Assembly: GCF_963575615.1 (NCBI RefSeq)
Contig: NZ_CAUYTL010000007.1
Location: forward strand, 41,095-105,094
DNA: 64,000 nt
Direction of reading: 5' to 3'
DNA from: Listeria_A hofi
Lineage (GTDB): Bacteria > Bacillota > Bacilli > Lactobacillales > Listeriaceae
The position numbers were made by a program, and so were the translations under genes. This document shows positions 34,097 through 43,495 of the stretch, in pieces (the stretch's first letter is position 1; the number at the start of each line of letters is the position of its first letter). The notes beneath the pieces were generated by a model. The model searched no databases, was not told the origin of the DNA, and was given only the letters and a program-made list of their open reading frames with translations.

Positions 34097-34561
34097 TCAC
34101 ACAACATAAAATATAATACAATCATCGCTCTGTGAGACTTTATTAAAAAAAGTCCGCAGTGCTTGGAAATTTATTCGTAATTCTTTTTCTAACTTATCTT
34201 TCTTTGTTCGCCAATTTATCCCGTATAAACCAGCTTTCTTCAATTCCTTAAAATCATACGTTGCTAGGAATTCGTCTTCGGTGATACTGAATAAGGCATC
34301 TTTTGCCATACGGACTTGCTCAGGGTAAATGAAATATACGGTTGCTAAAGAATCACGAATTTCATTTTCTATCTTAAGCGGTACAATATAACCCCAGGGT
34401 GATTTTCCGTTTTTTGTTTTCCCGCAAAAAATATAATGAATAATCTCCCAGTATTCATCTAGCGACAGTAACATTGGTAGCGTGAAAACAGATTCATATC
34501 CCGATTTTATTTCTCGCATACCAGGCTCGTCAATGTAATAATAATATCCATGTAATGCCAT
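34097..34561 (-). CDS. DUF1877 (YfbM-like) protein
   Basis: 154 residues, cytosolic. The C-terminal block (KDALFSITEDEFLATYDF ... RINFQALRTFFNKVSQSDDCIIFYVV) matches the DUF1877 end, where a helix pair and a final beta strand are conserved. The middle WEIIHYIFCGK is the family GLHYLLTG-like block. Function is unknown; relatives occur as single genes or near immunity clusters. GAAAGGGG precedes the start. It stands alone between two plus-strand operons. Confidence 0.7.
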   Translation of the reverse strand: MALHGYYYYIDEPGMREIKSGYESVFTLPMLLSLDEYWEIIHYIFCGKTKNGKSPWGYIVPLKIENEIRDSLATVYFIYPEQVRMAKDALFSITEDEFLATYDFKELKKAGLYGINWRTKKDKLEKELRINFQALRTFFNKVSQSDDCIIFYVV

Positions 34562-34802
34562 TTTGTTATTCCCCTTTCAAGTTGCTATTTGTCACATTCA
34601 CTCTCCATAGTAAAGCCGATTATTATCGTTTCACTATGACAAAGATAATTATGCTTAATTTTAGTTGATTTGTCAACGAAATGCTTAACTGTGTAATTTT
34701 GTAGTCGATAGTGGTAGAATTAAGAACAAACGTTTCTAGTTTTGATGAATAGGGTAAATTAATAAATATGCTTTTAATGACAAAATGAAAGGGAAGTGAC
34801 CC

Positions 34803-35777
34803 ATGATACGCTTTGAAAATGTAACGAAACAATACCAAAATGGCGAACATGCCGTCAAAAATGTTGATTTGAATATAAAAGATGGCGAGTTTTTTGTGTT
34901 TATTGGACCGAGTGGTTGTGGTAAAACGACGACACTAAAAATGATTAACCGCCTTATTCCGCTTACAACAGGAACAATCTATATCGATGAAAAACGAATC
35001 AGTGATTATAATATTCACGAATTGCGCTGGAATATTGGCTACGTGTTGCAACAAATTGCCCTTTTTCCACATATGACGATTGAAGAAAATATTGCGATTG
35101 TGCCAGAACTTAAGAAATGGGAGAAGGAGAAGACGCAGAATCGGATTACCGAATTATTGAATAGCGTTGGTTTGGATGCAGAAAGTTATCGCAATCGCAA
35201 ACCAGCAGAACTTTCCGGTGGTGAGCAACAACGTGTTGGAGTGGTTCGTGCTTTAGCTGCTGATCCAGAAATTATTTTGATGGATGAACCGTTCAGTGCA
35301 TTGGATCCAATCAGTCGCCAAAAGTTGCAACAAGACATGATTGTGTTACAACGCAAAATCAAAAAAACAATCGTATTTGTTACGCATGATATGCAAGAGG
35401 CATTGATGCTTGGGGATCGAATTTGTATTATGAAAGACGGCGAGATTGTGCAATGTGATACGCCGAATGAAATTTTGCGAAATCCAGCGAATGCGTTTGT
35501 ACAAAATTTCTTGGAATCAGGTAATGTGAATCAGCATGTACTATCGTCTAAGTTTACTGTACAAGATATGGTGGAACAGGGCTATTTTGAGGCACAATTA
35601 GTTGAGGGAGAGGCCGATTTTGGTTCGCTAATTGCAGTAGAAGTGTTACTACAACAATTAGCAAATCAGGCGACCGTATCAGTTGAACAAGAAGGTAAGC
35701 CGGTGGGGATAATCACGCAACAACATATCATCCAATTTCTTGCAAAACAACTAGAAAGAGAGGCTGAGCGTGTATGA
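34803..35777 (+). CDS. egtV: ABC transporter ATP-binding protein (EgtV/BilEA/OpuCA type)
   Basis: 324 residues. Walker A is GPSGCGKTT, the Q-loop YVLQQIALFPHM, the signature LSGGEQQRVGV and Walker B IILMDEPFSALD. About 80 residues follow the ATPase, a reduced version of the CBS-containing tail of OpuCA-like proteins. It overlaps by four bases the permease-binding-protein fusion gene. The two-gene layout matches BilE of L. monocytogenes, related to EgtUV, which import ergothioneine; choline/betaine analogues remain possible substrates. Confidence 0.8.
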   Translation: MIRFENVTKQYQNGEHAVKNVDLNIKDGEFFVFIGPSGCGKTTTLKMINRLIPLTTGTIYIDEKRISDYNIHELRWNIGYVLQQIALFPHMTIEENIAIVPELKKWEKEKTQNRITELLNSVGLDAESYRNRKPAELSGGEQQRVGVVRALAADPEIILMDEPFSALDPISRQKLQQDMIVLQRKIKKTIVFVTHDMQEALMLGDRICIMKDGEIVQCDTPNEILRNPANAFVQNFLESGNVNQHVLSSKFTVQDMVEQGYFEAQLVEGEADFGSLIAVEVLLQQLANQATVSVEQEGKPVGIITQQHIIQFLAKQLEREAERV

Positions 35778-37288
35778 GCCAATTAATTGATACGTTTCAA
35801 GTACGGCAGGATGCTCTCTGGACCGCGCTCGTTCAGCATATCGAACTGTCCTTTGTCTCACTATTTATTGCTGTTTTTATTGCTGTTCCGCTTGGCATTT
35901 ATTTAACGAATCATAAGCGCGCTGCTGAGCCAATCATCCAAGTGACGGCTATTTTGCAAACAATTCCATCACTCGCTTTGCTTGGTTTGCTAATCCCGCT
36001 TGTTGGAATTGGTACAGTACCGGCGATTATCGCACTTGTTATCTATGCTTTACTACCAATTTTGCGGAATACATATACTGGAATCAAAGAAATTGATCCG
36101 GTTTTGATGGAAGCCGCTGAAGCCATGGGAATGAACAAATGGAAAAAACTGTATAAAGTCCAATTACCACTTGCGATGCCAGTCATTATGGCAGGTATTC
36201 GTACAGCGATGGTTCTGATCATTGGAACGGCTACACTCGCAGCGCTTATCGGAGCTGGCGGACTAGGGGATCTTATCCTACTAGGAATTGATCGCAATGA
36301 CAATAGCTTAATACTACTTGGAGCTATTCCAGCCGCCTTACTTGCGATTTTATTCGATGTCATTTTACGCTATATGGAAAAAGCGACGTTCAAGCGGACA
36401 CTTATCACGATTACCGGTGCACTTGTTATCACTGCTAGCGTCATCATTGCGCCGTACTTTACTGGTCCACAAAAAGAACTTGTTATCGCTGGAAAACTAG
36501 GTTCGGAGCCGGAAATTCTTATCAATATGTACAAACAACTCATCGAAAATGACACCGATTTAAGCGTTAAAGTCAAACCAAACCTAGGAAAAACAAGCTT
36601 CGTTTACAACGCATTAAAATCAGGCGATGTCGATATTTATCCAGAGTTTACAGGAACAGTTTTGGAGACTTTCCTCAAAGAACCAGCAAAAAGTCATGAT
36701 CCAGAAGCTGTATATGAACAAGCACGTGATGGCCTCGCCAAAACCGAGAAAATGGCTTTCTTGAAACCGATGAAATATAACAACACATACGCCGTTGCGG
36801 TCGCACCACAATTTGCAAAAGCGTATAATCTAAAAACTATCTCAGATTTAAAAGCCGTGCAAAACTCGGTTAAAGCAGGATTTACACTCGAATTTTCCGA
36901 TCGTGATGACGGTTATAAAGGATTGCAGAAACTATATGGTTTGACATTCGATTCATTAAAAACAATGGAGCCGAAATTGCGCTATTCTGCTTTAAAAGCA
37001 GGCGATATCAACACACTTGACGCCTACTCCACAGATAGCGAGATTGCACAATACAAACTCAAGGTACTTCAAGACGACAAGCAACTCTTCCCGCCATATC
37101 AAGGAGCACCACTCATGTTAGAATCGACCTTGAAAAAATATCCAGAACTAAAAGAACCTCTGGAAAAACTGGCAGGTAAAATAACAGATCAGGAAATGAG
37201 TGAAATGAACTACGAAGTTAACGTCAAAGGCAAGTCAGCAGAAGAAGTAGCTAAAAACTACCTCACAAAAGAAGGCCTACTTAACTAA
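35774..37288 (+). CDS. egtU: ABC permease fused to substrate-binding protein (EgtU/BilEB type)
   Basis: 504 residues. Residues about 1-215 form the permease with five to six membrane segments and the EAA loop (EAAEAMGMNKWKKLYKVQLPLAMPVIMAGIRTA). After a last membrane helix (about 215-230) residues about 235-504 form an OpuAC-like binding domain (LVIAGKLGSEPEILINMYKQLIE, KSGDVDIYPEFTGTVLE, DINTLDAYSTDSEI). The fusion tethers the receptor to the outer face. This architecture is the one of EgtU and Listeria BilEB. Identifying the ligand needs comparison of binding-site residues. Confidence 0.8.
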   Translation: MSQLIDTFQVRQDALWTALVQHIELSFVSLFIAVFIAVPLGIYLTNHKRAAEPIIQVTAILQTIPSLALLGLLIPLVGIGTVPAIIALVIYALLPILRNTYTGIKEIDPVLMEAAEAMGMNKWKKLYKVQLPLAMPVIMAGIRTAMVLIIGTATLAALIGAGGLGDLILLGIDRNDNSLILLGAIPAALLAILFDVILRYMEKATFKRTLITITGALVITASVIIAPYFTGPQKELVIAGKLGSEPEILINMYKQLIENDTDLSVKVKPNLGKTSFVYNALKSGDVDIYPEFTGTVLETFLKEPAKSHDPEAVYEQARDGLAKTEKMAFLKPMKYNNTYAVAVAPQFAKAYNLKTISDLKAVQNSVKAGFTLEFSDRDDGYKGLQKLYGLTFDSLKTMEPKLRYSALKAGDINTLDAYSTDSEIAQYKLKVLQDDKQLFPPYQGAPLMLESTLKKYPELKEPLEKLAGKITDQEMSEMNYEVNVKGKSAEEVAKNYLTKEGLLN

Positions 37289-37313
37289 AAAGGGACTTGA
37301 TCATAACCCAAAT

Positions 37314-37505
37314 AAATCGGCGACAAGCGCTCGCATTCAGGGGATTTGGCGGACTTCCGGTTCTGCTACGCAATACTTGCTACGCTTAACTTCTTGCATG
37401 GTCGAGGAAACTACACTCTCCCTGCTTTCAGTCATCACATACACGAGTATGCTCCGCTTCTGGCTTCCACCAAATCCCCTGAATACAAACGCTTTCGCTC
37501 GATTT
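37314..37505. repeat. Long imperfect palindrome (element A) after the ABC operon
   Basis: Arms 37314-37352 and 37467-37505 are inverted copies of about 39 bases with a perfect ATTCAGGGGATTTGG core, enclosing about 115 bases with weaker internal symmetry. It encodes no protein. The 37510-37629 stretch after it shows no gene. Confidence 0.65.
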
Positions 37506-37629
37506 GTGTTAAGCGAGATTCACATCCTACTCGAAAAAAAGGATTTGTGATATCTTGCTTATTTTGTATGAAAATAAGTTTTGTCCTGGTTTTGTCTTCT
37601 TTTTTAGTGGAATATCATGTGAAGCGCTA

Positions 37630-37989
37630 CTAATAGCCGATTTCAACCGATGCATTCACAATATACATCAAATCATTCTTATCTGCCTTATCCGCTAGAA
37701 AAATTCCGCTAGTCGTCAACATCCCGCCTGGCATCGTTTCTACAGTAACAGTACCATAAGGAATAATAGCTCGAATCGCCTCAGCATCAAGTAATTCCGC
37801 ATCTATTGGTAACGCTAGCTTTACATTGACCACCATATTATTCAAATCCTTGTTGGGTAATAAGTCCTCAATTCCCGGCATTGAATTCGTGAAAATGGCA
37901 TTTCGTACCGCACGAATCGCAGCTTTCGTAATATCTTGGCCATGCACATCCACTCCGAAACCAGTTTGGATAAACAATATTTTCTTCAT
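37630..37989 (-). CDS. Lin0512 family protein
   Basis: 119 residues, matching the short conserved Lin0512 family along its length: LFIQTGFGVDVHGQDITKAAIRAVRNAI at the N-terminus and TVTVETMPGGMLTTSGIFL in the C-terminal half. The family is small, cytosolic and uncharacterised. The gene follows the MarR-type gene by 12 bases on the same strand, so the two are co-transcribed. Confidence 0.85.
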   Translation of the reverse strand: MKKILFIQTGFGVDVHGQDITKAAIRAVRNAIFTNSMPGIEDLLPNKDLNNMVVNVKLALPIDAELLDAEAIRAIIPYGTVTVETMPGGMLTTSGIFLADKADKNDLMYIVNASVEIGY

Positions 37990-38001
37990 CTCATCACGCT
38001 C

Positions 38002-38448
38002 CTATTTAAACAATGCGAATCCTGGTCTTTCTTTAGCATACTGCTCTAAAATATGCATCCAAATGTTCCCTTCTGGATCATCACTCGCCGATAAAGCAGC
38101 GGCCATTTGACGTCTCTGAGCCTCCCCAAGCTCAGCCTCAATTGCAGAGCCAGCCTCTGTTAAAAACACGCAACGTACGCGTTTATCTGTAGCAGCGGGC
38201 TCAATAACGATGTATCCCTTTTTTTTTAATTCTAGCAACGGTTGATGTAGCGCCTGTTTTGAAACTTCGAGCAACGTCAGCAACTCATTCATTTTAATAC
38301 CAGGTGAGCGCGCCACAAAAAATAAAATTCGGTGATGCGTCCGCGTAATATCATACTTTCCGATGAGTCTATCAGCTGTTTCAACAAACGTTTTGTAAGC
38401 AAAATAAAATAGAGCGATCTGTTGATTTAATCGATCCTCTTTGTCCAT
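38002..38448 (-). CDS. MarR-family transcriptional regulator
   Basis: 148 residues. The winged helix is clear: LTLLEVSKQALHQPLLELKKKGYIVIEPAATDKRVRCVFLTEAG (HTH and wing). N- and C-terminal helices make the dimer interface. It probably represses its own operon with the Lin0512 gene. Upstream AAAAAGGGGATAC provides a ribosome site. The effector is unknown. Confidence 0.88.
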   Translation of the reverse strand: MDKEDRLNQQIALFYFAYKTFVETADRLIGKYDITRTHHRILFFVARSPGIKMNELLTLLEVSKQALHQPLLELKKKGYIVIEPAATDKRVRCVFLTEAGSAIEAELGEAQRRQMAAALSASDDPEGNIWMHILEQYAKERPGFALFK

Positions 38449-38571
38449 AATGTATCCCCTTTTTCAAAAAATATAAGTTCAGTATAGCATAAATGTTGAA
38501 AAGTAGGAATACGCGGAAGAGATGTATTAAGACGTCAATTTTAGGGTATGGTTTTAGTGAAGGAGTTGATG

Positions 38572-39015
38572 ATGATGGGAAATAAATATCAACGTATTTT
38601 AGTCGCATTAGATGGTTCGACACAATCAGAAATAGCCTTTTTAAAAGCAGTGGAGCTTTCCAAAGCAACGAATTCAGAACTTGGAATTGCGAGTATAGTG
38701 GACATTCGATCGTTTTCGCCGAACATCTCATATGATGGCGGGTTGGAAAAAGCGGCGCACGATGAGGCAACATCCAGGCTGGCAGAATACAAGAAGTTGG
38801 CTGAAGAAGCTAATATCAAGCAAGTACACACTTTTTTAGAAGTTGGAAACCCAAAAACATTACTAGCACGCGAAATCCCAGCCGCATTCGATGCTGATGT
38901 CTTGATTTGTGGAGCTACAGGTCTCAACCGTATCGAAAAAATCGTATTAGGAAGCGTTTCTGCATACGTTTTACAACACGCAATCTGTGATGTATTAGTC
39001 GTCCGTGAAAAATAA
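38572..39015 (+). CDS. Universal stress protein (UspA family)
   Basis: About 147 residues. Starts with YQRILVALDGSTQSEIAF and ends with the ATP-binding loop GATGLNRIEKIVLGSVSAYVLQHAICDVLVV (G-2x-G-9x-G-S), so it belongs to the nucleotide-binding class. Three tandem ATGs (38569, 38572, 38575) follow AGGAG at 38561-38565; spacing favours the second or third. Single-gene transcript ending at the terminator at 39018. Confidence 0.88.
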   Translation: MMGNKYQRILVALDGSTQSEIAFLKAVELSKATNSELGIASIVDIRSFSPNISYDGGLEKAAHDEATSRLAEYKKLAEEANIKQVHTFLEVGNPKTLLAREIPAAFDADVLICGATGLNRIEKIVLGSVSAYVLQHAICDVLVVREK

Positions 39016-39017
39016 AA

Positions 39018-39067
39018 AAGCATAATATCAGTTAGTTCCCCGCTTTGGAGCTACTGATATTATGCTT
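39018..39067. terminator. Bidirectional terminator
   Basis: AAGCATAATATCAGT (39018-39032) pairs perfectly with ACTGATATTATGCTT (39053-39067), with A/T runs on both sides. It serves the convergent usp and nupG-like genes. Confidence 0.85.
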
Positions 39068-39071
39068 CTTA

Positions 39072-40328
39072 TTAATGTGTAATCTCTAAATCCTTCATTT
39101 TATCAGGTTGATGTTTGTAATGGAATGTAAACTGGAAGATAATCGCTAGAATCAATGTATACGCCGCAAAAATCAGCCAAATCGTATGCCAATCTTTCAC
39201 GCCATCAATCGTGTAGTAATCGACAACCATCCCACTCAAAATTGCACCAACATAAGCACCGACGCCATTTACCATTGTCATAAACAAGCCTTGCGCACTT
39301 GCTCTAATATCCTTGCTCACTTCTTGTTCCACGAAAATAGCGCCAGAAATATTGAAAAAATCAAATGCGCAGCCATAAACAATCATTGAAAGCAAGAGAA
39401 GAACAGTTCCAAACGGTGACGGATCCCCAAAAGCAAACAGGCCAAAACGCAATGTCCAGGCGATCATGCTTACCAACATGACCGTTTTTATACCATAGCG
39501 CTTCAGGAAGAAAGGAATCGCCAAGATAAATAAAACTTCCGCCATTTGTGAGACGGACAACAGAATCGAAGGATATTTCACGACTAAACTATCCGCAAAC
39601 GTTGGATTTAATCCGAAATCGTGCAAGAACGGGTTACCAAACGTATTTGTGATCTGTAAAACGGCACCAAGTAACATCGCAAACAGGAAAAATACCGCCA
39701 TTTTTGGTTTTTTGAAAAGAACGAAAGCATTTAATCCGAGCATGCTGACCCAGCCTTGCTTTTGCTTCTTATTCGCCGTCGGAATTTTTGGCATCGTAAG
39801 TGAATAAAGTGAGAGTAAGAAGGACGCGCCTGCTGCAATATAAAGCTGCATATTACTAAGCTCAAGACCAGCAAAGCTAATTGTCCACATCGCGATAATG
39901 AAGCCGACTGTTCCAAAAACGCGAATTGGTGGGAAATTTGTTACAGTGTCCAATCCAGCTTTTTCAAGACAGTAGTAAGAAACCGTATTGGATAGCGCCA
40001 GTGTAGGCATGAAGAACATCGCATTCACCAGCATAACCCAGAACATCACTGTTGGATCAGACACAGTTGCTGCATAAAATAGCGCCCCCGCACAGATTAA
40101 ATGGCAGACAGTGTACAAGTAATTCGCTTTAATCCATTTATCCGCCACAATCCCCATCAAGGTAGGCATGATAACCGCAGCGATTCCTTTAGAACTATAG
40201 ACAATTCCAACCTCAACGCCTGAGAAGCCTAGCGTATTAATCATATAAGAACCGAGTGTAATCAGCCAGCTCCCCCAAATAAAGTATTGCAAAAATGACA
40301 TAAAGCGAAGACGCGTTTTAATTCCCAT
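39072..40328 (-). CDS. Nucleoside permease, MFS NHS family (NupG-like)
   Basis: 418 residues, 12 membrane segments. NupG-family features: RLRFMSFLQYFIWGSWLITLG at the start, FPPIRVFGTVGFIIAMW in the middle, and FNISGAIFVEQEVSKDIRASAQGLFMTMVNGVGAYVGAI in the second half. Imports nucleosides with protons. ATG 40328 has GGAGGG upstream; the open frame extends 10 codons further without support. Co-transcribed after the purine nucleoside phosphorylase gene (51-base gap). Confidence 0.85.
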   Translation of the reverse strand: MGIKTRLRFMSFLQYFIWGSWLITLGSYMINTLGFSGVEVGIVYSSKGIAAVIMPTLMGIVADKWIKANYLYTVCHLICAGALFYAATVSDPTVMFWVMLVNAMFFMPTLALSNTVSYYCLEKAGLDTVTNFPPIRVFGTVGFIIAMWTISFAGLELSNMQLYIAAGASFLLSLYSLTMPKIPTANKKQKQGWVSMLGLNAFVLFKKPKMAVFFLFAMLLGAVLQITNTFGNPFLHDFGLNPTFADSLVVKYPSILLSVSQMAEVLFILAIPFFLKRYGIKTVMLVSMIAWTLRFGLFAFGDPSPFGTVLLLLSMIVYGCAFDFFNISGAIFVEQEVSKDIRASAQGLFMTMVNGVGAYVGAILSGMVVDYYTIDGVKDWHTIWLIFAAYTLILAIIFQFTFHYKHQPDKMKDLEITH

Positions 40329-40379
40329 GATGTTTTCCCTCCAAAAACTTATTTTCAATATGATAAAAAGAAGCCGTGC

Positions 40380-41198
40380 TTAGAAACGAGAAACAATTTC
40401 AGCAACTAATTTTAAGAAAGTAGCTTTAACACGTTCGGCCGTCTCGATTACCTCATCATGGCTAAGCGGCTGATCTAATATTCCACAAGCCATGTTCGTC
40501 AAACAAGAAATACCAACTGTTTCAATGCCAGCGTGCCGAGCAATCAGAGCTTCTGGAACCGTTGACATACCAACCGCATCAGCGCCAAAACCACGAATCA
40601 TTCGAATTTCTGCCGGGGTTTCATAGGTTGGGCCAGTCCACCAAGCGTAGACACCTTCACGCAAAGTCACATTTTGACTAGTTGCTACATTCTTTACAAT
40701 ACTGCGTAACCGCTTACTATATACTTCTGAAACGTCTAAGAAACGTACACCAAGTTCTGGGTTATTTGGTCCCATCAATGGATTATTTGCCGTCAAATTA
40801 ATATGATCTGTAATCAACATCAAATCACCAGGATTAAAGTCTGTATTCACAGCGCCACAAGCGTTTGTAATAATTAACTTCTCGACGCCAAGCGCTTTCA
40901 TAACGCGAACTGGAAAAGTGACTTCATCAAGCGGGAATCCTTCGTAATAGTGGAATCTGCCTTTCATTGCGACAATGTTTTTGCCACCAATATGGCCGAT
41001 AACAAGCTCATTTGCGTGACCAACCGCCGCTGATTTTGCAAAATAAGGAATATCGTTATATGGGATATGAATCGCATCCTCAATCGTATCGGCAAAAGGA
41101 CCGAGCCCTGAACCTAAAATAATCCCAATCGTCGGTTTGATTGTTGTTAATTGTTCGATATAACTAAGAGCCTCGTTAATTTGTTCTGTTTTATGCAT
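40380..41198 (-). CDS. punA: Purine-nucleoside phosphorylase, trimeric PunA type
   Basis: 272 residues. Class I PNP motifs: IGIILGSGLGPFADTIE (phosphate), GHANELVIGHIGG, MKGRFHYYEGFP, ITNACGAVNTDFNPGDLMLITDHIN and GADAVGMSTVPEALIARH (base and ribose site). It releases hypoxanthine/guanine and (deoxy)ribose-1-phosphate. I chose ATG 41198 (MHKTEQ), with GGAGG upstream. It supplies purine-derived pentose phosphate to the DeoB/DeoC route encoded elsewhere in this window. Confidence 0.92.
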   Translation of the reverse strand: MHKTEQINEALSYIEQLTTIKPTIGIILGSGLGPFADTIEDAIHIPYNDIPYFAKSAAVGHANELVIGHIGGKNIVAMKGRFHYYEGFPLDEVTFPVRVMKALGVEKLIITNACGAVNTDFNPGDLMLITDHINLTANNPLMGPNNPELGVRFLDVSEVYSKRLRSIVKNVATSQNVTLREGVYAWWTGPTYETPAEIRMIRGFGADAVGMSTVPEALIARHAGIETVGISCLTNMACGILDQPLSHDEVIETAERVKATFLKLVAEIVSRF

Positions 41199-41242
41199 CG
41201 TTTTTTCCTCCCCAAAATCATTAGGCATTTACAAAAAAAGTT

Positions 41243-41256
41243 GTAAAGCGCTTTCA
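41243..41256 (-). promoter_or_regulatory. cre-like site upstream of punA
   Basis: On the minus strand TGAAAGCGCTTTAC fits the CcpA consensus TGWAANCGNTNWCA at 12 of 14 positions. It lies about 45-58 bases before the punA start, in the gap shared with the ROK gene. Confidence 0.45.
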
Positions 41257-41380
41257 GGATAATCTTAACACGGATGAATCGGAAAGTAAATAACTTTTTT
41301 TCATTTTGATAAAAAGAGTTTGAAATTGCTTTTTTGATAGGTATTTGATACATTTTATTAGAAAAGAGGAGGTCGTAATC

Positions 41381-42574
41381 GTGGATAGCAATATGTTGGA
41401 GGCGTTCCTGACAACGCAGAATTCTAAAGTTAAGAAACTGAAGATTTTATATAACTTGATACGAAAACACGCGGGAATTACAGTAGAAGAATTACTTGCA
41501 GAGACTGGCATGAAGCCGGCAACGTGTGCGCGCTTGCTGGATGAATTGAGTAGAGCCGATTTAATAAATAGTAGCAAGTTGGGTGTTTCAACTGGTGGAC
41601 GGAAACCGATTTTATATCATATTAACCCTGAAAAATCCTATTTAATTGGAATCGAAGTGACTAATATTTATTCAACGATTGTCCTTTCCGATCTTAATTT
41701 GAAGGAGCTTGGACATAAGAAAATCAAGATGGGTGCGCCAACCTCAATTTACAATGTACTAGATATATTTGCAGAACAGTTGCTGGATTTATTGAGCGAG
41801 CACGAGAAGCAAATAGCTGAAATTCTGGGCATTGGAATATCGATTGATGATTTATTTGATCAAGTGAATCAAAATACAGAGCTCGCGCCAAGCGACATTG
41901 AGAATTATTTAGCTTCTAAAATTCCGACGTACATCATGGTTGGAAGTGGTGTGAATTTTGCTGCGCTTGCCGAATATCGTATCCATTATTGGCAGACAAG
42001 TGAACGATTCCTGATGACGACCTGTGATATTGAAATTCGTAGTGCAGAGATTGTGGACGGCATCGTGGCATCTAGTAATAATAGTATGACGAACGCGTTT
42101 GGCCACACGACTATCGACACGAACGGCTCTCGTTGCTATTGTGGCTCTTACGGTTGCCTCCATACATACAGCTCGCTACCTGCAATCAAGGCTAAAATAC
42201 AACATGACTTGAAGCAGGGAAAGCCATCGATACTCACAGAGAACCTGGAAAATATAGATGATATCGATTACTTCACAATTTTTCAGAGTTTAGAACAAGA
42301 CGATCCATTGTGTCATGAAATTCTGAAAAATGCGGCGTACTACTATGGTATCGCATTGTCTAATCTCATTCTAACGACGCAACCTGATACCGTTGTGTGC
42401 GGCGGGACACTGGTCCCAAAAGGCACTTTTTTCGAAGATGTCAAAAAGACCGCAGAAGAACGATTACTAGCTTTCCCGAAAATAAAAACAACGATACATC
42501 CAGCGAAAGAGTCTTATGAAATCGTGGCTCAAGGTGCGGGCGGTATGGTTTTAGAACGGTTTTTAAATTCATAG
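41381..42574 (+). CDS. ROK-family transcriptional regulator
   Basis: About 397 residues. N-terminal winged HTH (GITVEELLAETGMKPATCARLLDELSRADLI), then the ROK sugar-kinase-like fold. The ROK zinc motif is CYCGSYGCLHTYSS; the final Glu of CxCGxxGCxE is His here. The usual ATP/sugar signature is weak, so it is a regulator, not a kinase. GTG 41381 has AGAGGAGG upstream and is preferred to ATG 41345. Divergent from punA-nupG. A sugar ligand is expected but not identifiable. Confidence 0.8.
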   Translation: MDSNMLEAFLTTQNSKVKKLKILYNLIRKHAGITVEELLAETGMKPATCARLLDELSRADLINSSKLGVSTGGRKPILYHINPEKSYLIGIEVTNIYSTIVLSDLNLKELGHKKIKMGAPTSIYNVLDIFAEQLLDLLSEHEKQIAEILGIGISIDDLFDQVNQNTELAPSDIENYLASKIPTYIMVGSGVNFAALAEYRIHYWQTSERFLMTTCDIEIRSAEIVDGIVASSNNSMTNAFGHTTIDTNGSRCYCGSYGCLHTYSSLPAIKAKIQHDLKQGKPSILTENLENIDDIDYFTIFQSLEQDDPLCHEILKNAAYYYGIALSNLILTTQPDTVVCGGTLVPKGTFFEDVKKTAEERLLAFPKIKTTIHPAKESYEIVAQGAGGMVLERFLNS

Positions 42575-42608
42575 AAAATGGTACTGCATCCAATCGGTGC
42601 CATTTTTT
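42575..42608. terminator. Terminator between convergent ROK and lipoprotein genes
   Basis: AAAATGGTAC (42575-42584) pairs with GTGCCATTTT (42597-42606) with one G-T pair, followed by T-rich sequence. The lipoprotein stop codon lies at its edge. Confidence 0.7.
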
Positions 42609-43470
42609 AATTGTTTACAAGATTGATTTCTTGGTGATCACCTTTGTACGTATACAAAAACCAAGCCACATGTTCTTGAATAGTATGATCAGCAAACATC
42701 GTTCGGTGATCATATTCCGGCCCTTTATAGTAACTTTCTAAATACACTTTTGACTGATCTTTAAAAATTAAGCGTGATCCAAGAGCGCTTAAAACAGGGA
42801 CGATATCATCTGAAAAACTATCATCATCTATATCACCAGCGATTGATAAAACAAGCAGTTCAGGATTGATTTTGTCACGATTATCCTCATAGCTTTTCAA
42901 AAGTGGCGTAGTGACAGGAACATCGGTAAAATCCAAATCGCCTTTGTTATCGTCTTCATCCAAATCATTATACGGTGAACCGATGGCAACTAGACGTTTC
43001 AATGTTGGTTTTGTTTGGGCAAATTTTTGCGAATAAGTCGATAATACAAGCCCGCCGTTTGAATGCCCGACGCCATCCATTTTGGTAAAATTATATTTAT
43101 TCGCTAAGTCTTTTACTGCAATTCGAAGCCAATCTGTTTGTTGGTCAATCGACGCGTCAATATTATCCTCAAACCCGATTTGAATGATGGGGTTTTTCGC
43201 ATTTTTGGTGAATACGCCGTGATAGATGAGCTGTCCGTCTGCTCCAATTTCGAGCTTAATTCGCTCGTTGGAAACTTTATAATCATCCATAAACGTATCA
43301 CTAAAACTATCAAATGTATCGGTGTTGCCACCAGTTCCATGAACGAGAATTAGCGCGGTTTGATTGGAGAGATTCGGCAAATTTTGCATCTCTTTTTCGG
43401 TAGTTTCTGTATTTTTACAGCCTGCCATGATGAGCAGAAGCAATCCGATGCTACATAATATTTTTTTCAC
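42607..43470 (-). CDS. Lipoprotein alpha/beta hydrolase, DUF915 family
   Basis: 287 residues. A lipoprotein signal with lipobox IMAGC (Cys18) is followed by an alpha/beta hydrolase: oxyanion block ALILVHGTGGNTDTF, nucleophile elbow GVGHSNGGLV, and a late DHRTMFADH region with the catalytic His. DUF915 members are Firmicute surface lipases/esterases of unknown substrate. I chose GTG 43470 because AAAGGA lies nine bases upstream and it gives a proper lipoprotein signal; the ATG-like start 13 codons earlier would spoil it. It lies 25 bases after the RpiR stop on the same strand. Confidence 0.82.
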   Translation of the reverse strand: MKKILCSIGLLLLIMAGCKNTETTEKEMQNLPNLSNQTALILVHGTGGNTDTFDSFSDTFMDDYKVSNERIKLEIGADGQLIYHGVFTKNAKNPIIQIGFEDNIDASIDQQTDWLRIAVKDLANKYNFTKMDGVGHSNGGLVLSTYSQKFAQTKPTLKRLVAIGSPYNDLDEDDNKGDLDFTDVPVTTPLLKSYEDNRDKINPELLVLSIAGDIDDDSFSDDIVPVLSALGSRLIFKDQSKVYLESYYKGPEYDHRTMFADHTIQEHVAWFLYTYKGDHQEINLVNN

Positions 43471-43495
43471 GTTAGTAAATCCTTTCTCTAAAAGA

